This document shows positions 60,533 through 64,000 of a stretch of DNA of 64,000 nucleotides, piece after piece; position 1 is the first letter of the stretch; every line of letters begins with the position of its first letter. The position numbers were made by a program, and so were the translations under genes. Below the pieces are notes generated by a model. It worked only from the letters and a program-made list of their open reading frames with translations, ran no database searches and had not been told where the DNA came from. The DNA is from Neoroseomonas alkaliterrae. Lineage in GTDB: Bacteria; Pseudomonadota; Alphaproteobacteria; Acetobacterales; Acetobacteraceae. Where the stretch lies: contig NZ_JACIJE010000006.1 in assembly GCF_014199195.1 (NCBI RefSeq), positions 62,001-126,000 on the forward strand. Reading direction: 5' to 3'.

Positions 60533-62011
60533 ATGCTCGACGCCGCAGCCAGGATTCCGCTCAAGGACCCCGACCTGTTCCGCCAGGCCAACTACATCGG
60601 CGGGCAATGGGTGCAGGCCGCGAGCGGCAAGACCATCGCCGTGCGCAACCCCGCCACCGGGGAGGTGATCGGCAGCGTGCCCGCCATGGGGCGCGACGAG
60701 ACGCGCCGGGCCATCGAGGCCGCCAACGCCGCCTGGCCCGCCTGGCGCGCCATGCTGGCGAAGGAGCGCGCGGCGATCCTGCACCGCATCGCGGCCCTGA
60801 TGCACGAGAACGCGGACGACCTCGCCGCCATCATGACGGCCGAGCAGGGCAAGCCGCTCGCCGAGGCGAAGGGCGAGGTGGTCTATTCCGCCTCCTTCAT
60901 CGAGTGGTTCGCCGAGGAAGGCCGGCGCGTCCATGGCGAGACCATCCCGCAGAACGCCAAGGGCCGCCGCATCCTGGTGACGAAGGAGCCGATCGGCGTC
61001 TTCGCCGCCATCACGCCCTGGAACTTCCCCTCGGCCATGATCACCCGCAAGGCCGGGCCCGGCTGGGCGGCGGGCTGCACGGGCGTGATCCGCCCGGCCT
61101 CGCAGACGCCGTTCAGCGCGCTCGCCATCGCCGTGCTGGCCGAGCGTGCCGGCATGCCGGCGGGCGTGTGCAACGTGATCACCGGGCCATCCGGCGAGAC
61201 GGGCAAGGAGCTCACCTCCAACCCGATCGTGCGGAAACTGTCCTTCACCGGCTCGACGGAAGTGGGGCGCGTGCTGCTCGCGCAGTGCGCCGAGACGATC
61301 AAGAAGACCTCGATGGAGCTCGGCGGCAACGCGCCCTTCATCGTCTTCGACGATGCCGACCTCGACGCGGCGGTGCAGGGGGCGATGGCGTCCAAGTACC
61401 GCAACACCGGGCAGACCTGCGTCTGCGCCAACCGCATCCTGGTGCAGGACGGCGTCTATGACGCCTTCGCGCAGAAGCTGAAGGCGGCGGTGGAGCAACT
61501 CAAGGTCGGCCCGGGCATGGAGCCCGGCGTCACCCAGGGCCCGCTGATCAACGCCGAGGCGGTGGCGAAGGTCGAGGAGCACATCGCCGACGCGCTGGCG
61601 CAGGGGGCGACGATCGTCACGGGAGGCAAGCGCCACGCCCGCGGCGGCAACTTCTTCGAGCCGACCGTGCTCGCCAACGTCCCGCGCGGGGCGAAGATCT
61701 TCGGCGAGGAGACCTTCGGTCCGGTGGCGCCGCTCTTCCGTTTCAAGACGGAGGAGGAGGCGATCCGGCTCGCCAACGACACCGAGTTCGGCCTCGCGGC
61801 CTATTTCTACGCCCGCGACGTGGGGCGCATCTTCCGCGTCGCCGAGGCGCTGGAATACGGCATCATCGGCATCAACGAGGGCATCATCTCGACGGCCGAG
61901 GCGCCTTTCGGCGGCTTCAAGCAATCCGGCCTCGGGCGCGAGGGCAGCCATCTCGGCATCGAGGAATACCTGGAAGTGAAGTATCTCGCCCTGGGCGGGA
62001 TCGGCACCTGA
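60533..62011 (+). CDS. gabD: Succinate-semialdehyde dehydrogenase-type aldehyde dehydrogenase
   Basis: A 492-residue NAD(P)-dependent aldehyde dehydrogenase, most like GabD in length and motifs. Catalytic Glu262 lies in MELGGNAPF and Cys296 in NTGQTCVCAN; ITPWNFPSAMITRK and FGGFKQSGLGREGS are typical of succinate-semialdehyde dehydrogenases. One oddity: the cofactor-binding Lys of the KPASQTP loop is Arg187 here, and the preceding helix reads GWAAGCTGV rather than ALAAGCTMV. This could alter NADP preference. GGAGG precedes the ATG. Divergent from the FAH operon across 120 bases; a glutathione reductase gene follows. Confidence 0.87.
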   Translation: MLDAAARIPLKDPDLFRQANYIGGQWVQAASGKTIAVRNPATGEVIGSVPAMGRDETRRAIEAANAAWPAWRAMLAKERAAILHRIAALMHENADDLAAIMTAEQGKPLAEAKGEVVYSASFIEWFAEEGRRVHGETIPQNAKGRRILVTKEPIGVFAAITPWNFPSAMITRKAGPGWAAGCTGVIRPASQTPFSALAIAVLAERAGMPAGVCNVITGPSGETGKELTSNPIVRKLSFTGSTEVGRVLLAQCAETIKKTSMELGGNAPFIVFDDADLDAAVQGAMASKYRNTGQTCVCANRILVQDGVYDAFAQKLKAAVEQLKVGPGMEPGVTQGPLINAEAVAKVEEHIADALAQGATIVTGGKRHARGGNFFEPTVLANVPRGAKIFGEETFGPVAPLFRFKTEEEAIRLANDTEFGLAAYFYARDVGRIFRVAEALEYGIIGINEGIISTAEAPFGGFKQSGLGREGSHLGIEEYLEVKYLALGGIGT

Positions 62012-62018
62012 CCTGGCG

Positions 62019-62040
62019 CCGGGGGGCTTCATCCCCCCGG
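62019..62040 (+). terminator. Stem-loop between gabD and gor
   Basis: CCGGGGGG and CCCCCCGG (8 bp) with loop CTTCAT begin seven bases past the gabD stop and end 21 bases before the next start. It may end or attenuate the gabD transcript. No T run follows. Confidence 0.5.
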
Positions 62041-62061
62041 AAGCGTTCCGGAGCGCTCCGC

Positions 62062-63438
62062 ATGGCCTTCGACTTCGACCTCTTCGTCATCGGCGGCGGC
62101 TCCGGCGGGGTGCGCTGCGCGCGCATCGCCGCGGGCCATGGCGCGCGCGTCGGCGTGGCGGAGGAGCGCTTCTGGGGCGGCACCTGCGTCAATGTCGGCT
62201 GCGTGCCCAAGAAGATCATGGTCAATGCCGCCGAATACGGCGCCTGGGCGCAGGACGCTTCGGCCTTCGGCTGGGACATCGCCGCCCATGGCCATGACTG
62301 GGCGAAGCTCGCCGCCGCCCGCGATGCCGAGGTCGCGCGCCTGTCCGGCATCTACGCCAAACTGCTCGCCGGCGCGGGCGTCGCGACCTTCGACGCGCGG
62401 GCGCGCTTCCTCGATGCCCACACCCTCGATGTCGGCGGCAGGCGCATCACGGCCGAACGCATCGTCATCGCGACCGGCGGCACGCCGACGCGCCTGCCGA
62501 TTCCCGGCGCGGAACTCGGCCTGGTCTCGGACGACCTGTTCACGCTGAAGGCCCTGCCGAGGCGCGCGGCGGTGATCGGCGCGGGCTACATCGCGGTGGA
62601 GTTCGCCTCGATCCTGCGAGGCCTCGGCGCGCAGGTGGAACTGCTCTACCGCGCGCCGCTGCCGCTGCGCGGCTTCGACGAGGACATCCGCGCCGCCGCC
62701 GCCGAGGCGCTGGCGGCGAGCGGCATCGCGCTGAACCCGGATGTGACGCCGACGCGCATCGCGCGCATCGAGGACCATCTGATGGTCGCGCTCTCCGACG
62801 GCTCCGTGAAGGAGGTGGACGCCGTGTTCTTCTGCACCGGCCGCGCGCCGAACACGGCGGGGCTGGGGCTCGATCGCGCCGGCGTCGCGACCACGCCCTC
62901 GGGCGCGATCACGGTGGATGAGGAGCACCGCACCTCGGTGCCGCACATCCACGCGATCGGCGATGTGCTGGACCGCGTGAACCTCACGCCCATGGCGACG
63001 GCGGTGGGCCATGCGCTGGCCGATACGCTGTTCGGGAACAAGCCGCGCCGCGCCTCCTACGAGAACGTCCCGACGGCCGTCTTCATGACGCCGCCGATCG
63101 GCACGGTGGGGCTGACCGAGGCCGAGGCCGCCGCGCGCGGGCCGGTTGATGTCTATGTCACGCATTTCACGCCCATGCGGCATACCATCACGAAGCGCGC
63201 CGGCCGGCGGACGCTGATGAAGCTCGTGGTCTGCCAGCGCACGCAGAAGGTTCTCGGCGCGCACATGCTGGGCGAGGACGCGGCCGAGATCATGCAGGGC
63301 ATCGGCATCGCGGTGGTGATGGGCGCGACCAAGCAGGATTTCGACCGCACCATCGGCATCCATCCGACCGCCGCGGAGGAATTCGTCACGCTGCGCACGC
63401 GCACGCGCGTCGCGGGCGTGCCGGCGGCGGCACAGTGA
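62062..63438 (+). CDS. gor: Glutathione-disulfide reductase
   Basis: A 458-residue FAD-dependent disulfide reductase that keeps glutathione reduced with NADPH. FAD motif GGGSGGVRCAR (11-21), redox-active Cys42 and Cys47 in GGTCVNVGCVPKK, NAD(P) motif IGAGYIAVEFA (about 173-183) and the C-terminal dimer-interface HPTAAEE with the catalytic His-Glu pair. The VNVGCVPKK form is characteristic of glutathione reductase over lipoamide dehydrogenase. RAPLPLRGFD following the second Rossmann loop carries Arg residues expected for NADPH choice. Start is ATG 62062 at the conserved N-terminus. Whether it shares a promoter with gabD is unclear. Confidence 0.93.
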   Translation: MAFDFDLFVIGGGSGGVRCARIAAGHGARVGVAEERFWGGTCVNVGCVPKKIMVNAAEYGAWAQDASAFGWDIAAHGHDWAKLAAARDAEVARLSGIYAKLLAGAGVATFDARARFLDAHTLDVGGRRITAERIVIATGGTPTRLPIPGAELGLVSDDLFTLKALPRRAAVIGAGYIAVEFASILRGLGAQVELLYRAPLPLRGFDEDIRAAAAEALAASGIALNPDVTPTRIARIEDHLMVALSDGSVKEVDAVFFCTGRAPNTAGLGLDRAGVATTPSGAITVDEEHRTSVPHIHAIGDVLDRVNLTPMATAVGHALADTLFGNKPRRASYENVPTAVFMTPPIGTVGLTEAEAAARGPVDVYVTHFTPMRHTITKRAGRRTLMKLVVCQRTQKVLGAHMLGEDAAEIMQGIGIAVVMGATKQDFDRTIGIHPTAAEEFVTLRTRTRVAGVPAAAQ

Positions 63439-63486
63439 GATGCCGCGGGCGGCCGTGAGCCTGCGGCGAGGCGCAGGCCGTTCGCC

Positions 63487-64000
63487 CTACGGCCCGGCCC
63501 CGTTCATCCGCGCCTCGAACCCCCGGAACAGCGCCACTGCCTTCGCGTCGAAGAAGGGCAGGATCTGCGTGAGGAACACCCCCGCCGTCCCGCGCCCGTG
63601 GTCGATCCAGTAGTAGGTGTTGGCGAGCCCCGCCCAGCCGAGGCCGCCCGCCGCCCGGCCTTGCGGGCTCTGGCCGCGGTTGATGAGGAAGGAAAGCCCC
63701 CAGCCGCAGGGCAGGCCGGGGAAGAAATCCACGTCGTTCGTCGCCGCCGGCATGGCGCTCAGCATCGGCTTGACGGCGAGCGGCGCGATCTGGTCCCGCG
63801 CCATCTCGGCCACAGTCTCGGGGCGCAGCAGCCTCTCGCGCCCGTGCCGCCCGCCGTTGAGGATCATGCGCGCGAAGGCGAGGTAGTCGCGCGCCGTGGA
63901 ATAGAGCCCGCCGCCGCCGCTCTCGAACTCCGGGTCCTGCTCGACGACCATGGCGGTCGGCGCGAGGCTGCCGTCCGGCGCGCGGGCATGCACGGGTGCC
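63487..64000 (-). CDS. Serine hydrolase, beta-lactamase class C family (C-terminal part, 5' truncated)
   Basis: The frame is open to the right edge of the window, so only the C-terminal 171 codons or so are seen. The visible part has GGGGLYSTARDYLAFARMILNGG-like sequence, the usual region after the active site in beta-lactamase/esterase-type serine hydrolases (EstB, class C). It also has a GWGLSFLIN and a GWAGLANTYYWID segment, where the third catalytic motif (H/KxG) is expected. The nucleophile Ser-x-x-Lys and Tyr lie outside the window. A GTG at 63993 is an internal codon, not the start. Substrate unknown; many relatives are esterases. Confidence 0.8.
   Translation of the reverse strand, partial: APVHARAPDGSLAPTAMVVEQDPEFESGGGGLYSTARDYLAFARMILNGGRHGRERLLRPETVAEMARDQIAPLAVKPMLSAMPAATNDVDFFPGLPCGWGLSFLINRGQSPQGRAAGGLGWAGLANTYYWIDHGRGTAGVFLTQILPFFDAKAVALFRGFEARMNGAGP

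Overview
The window is a very GC-rich stretch (about 70% by eye) of a heterotrophic alphaproteobacterium. The best guess is the Acetobacteraceae, close to Roseomonas and relatives. This is inferred from six Bug/TctC-type periplasmic binding proteins, CoA-thioester catabolic operons, a TorF-type porin, a DUF6311 membrane protein and an alphaproteobacterial-style small RNA. There are 57 protein genes (the first and last cut by the window), one tRNA and one candidate small RNA. I see no insertion sequence, prophage or CRISPR array, and no gap over 300 bases without a gene.

Region 1 (1-14.9 kb) is carboxylic acid and acyl-CoA catabolism. A plus-strand run encodes an MFS permease end, a metallo-beta-lactamase-fold hydrolase, an ADP-forming acyl-CoA synthetase, a Bug protein, an enoyl-CoA hydratase, an alpha-methylacyl-CoA racemase, an acyl-CoA dehydrogenase and a second Bug protein. 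Then come an AMP-forming acyl-CoA ligase, a Nudix hydrolase, a luciferase-like monooxygenase, a third Bug protein and a thiolase-like/DUF35 pair.

Region 2 (15-24.1 kb) makes a surface polysaccharide. Six minus-strand genes (priming sugar transferase, flippase, two GT4, two GT2) are followed by a divergent DUF6311 membrane protein and a membrane-anchored GT2. The last five of the six share their start/stop codons. No dedicated polymerase or export channel is visible.

Region 3 (24.1-38 kb) holds a Bug protein, a flavin monooxygenase-like protein, a TorF porin, a TPP enzyme with its own Bug protein, a flavin reductase and a 2-hydroxyacid dehydrogenase. It ends with a plus-strand operon of SDR, M20 carbamoylase-type amidase, HyuA and HyuB.

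Region 4 (38-48.7 kb) has an isolated motA-motB pair, N-formylglutamate amidohydrolase, a candidate MmgR/alpha-r8-like sRNA on the minus strand, a lytic transglycosylase, a TAXI-TRAP transporter and an acyl-CoA dehydrogenase/HAD/CoA-transferase operon.

Region 5 (48.8-64 kb) mixes housekeeping and catabolism: a 2-hydroxyacid dehydrogenase, an M20 peptidase, an EF-hand protein, tRNA-Val(CAC), a DUF3108 protein, gph, glmU-glmS (UDP-GlcNAc supply), a fumarylacetoacetase/cyclase/Bug operon, a succinate-semialdehyde-type dehydrogenase, glutathione reductase and the end of a beta-lactamase-class serine hydrolase.

The strongest non-coding signal is the sRNA at 40987-41075. It has a 5' stem-loop, the unpaired decamer UUUCCUCCCU and a UUCG-capped terminator with a run of seven Us.
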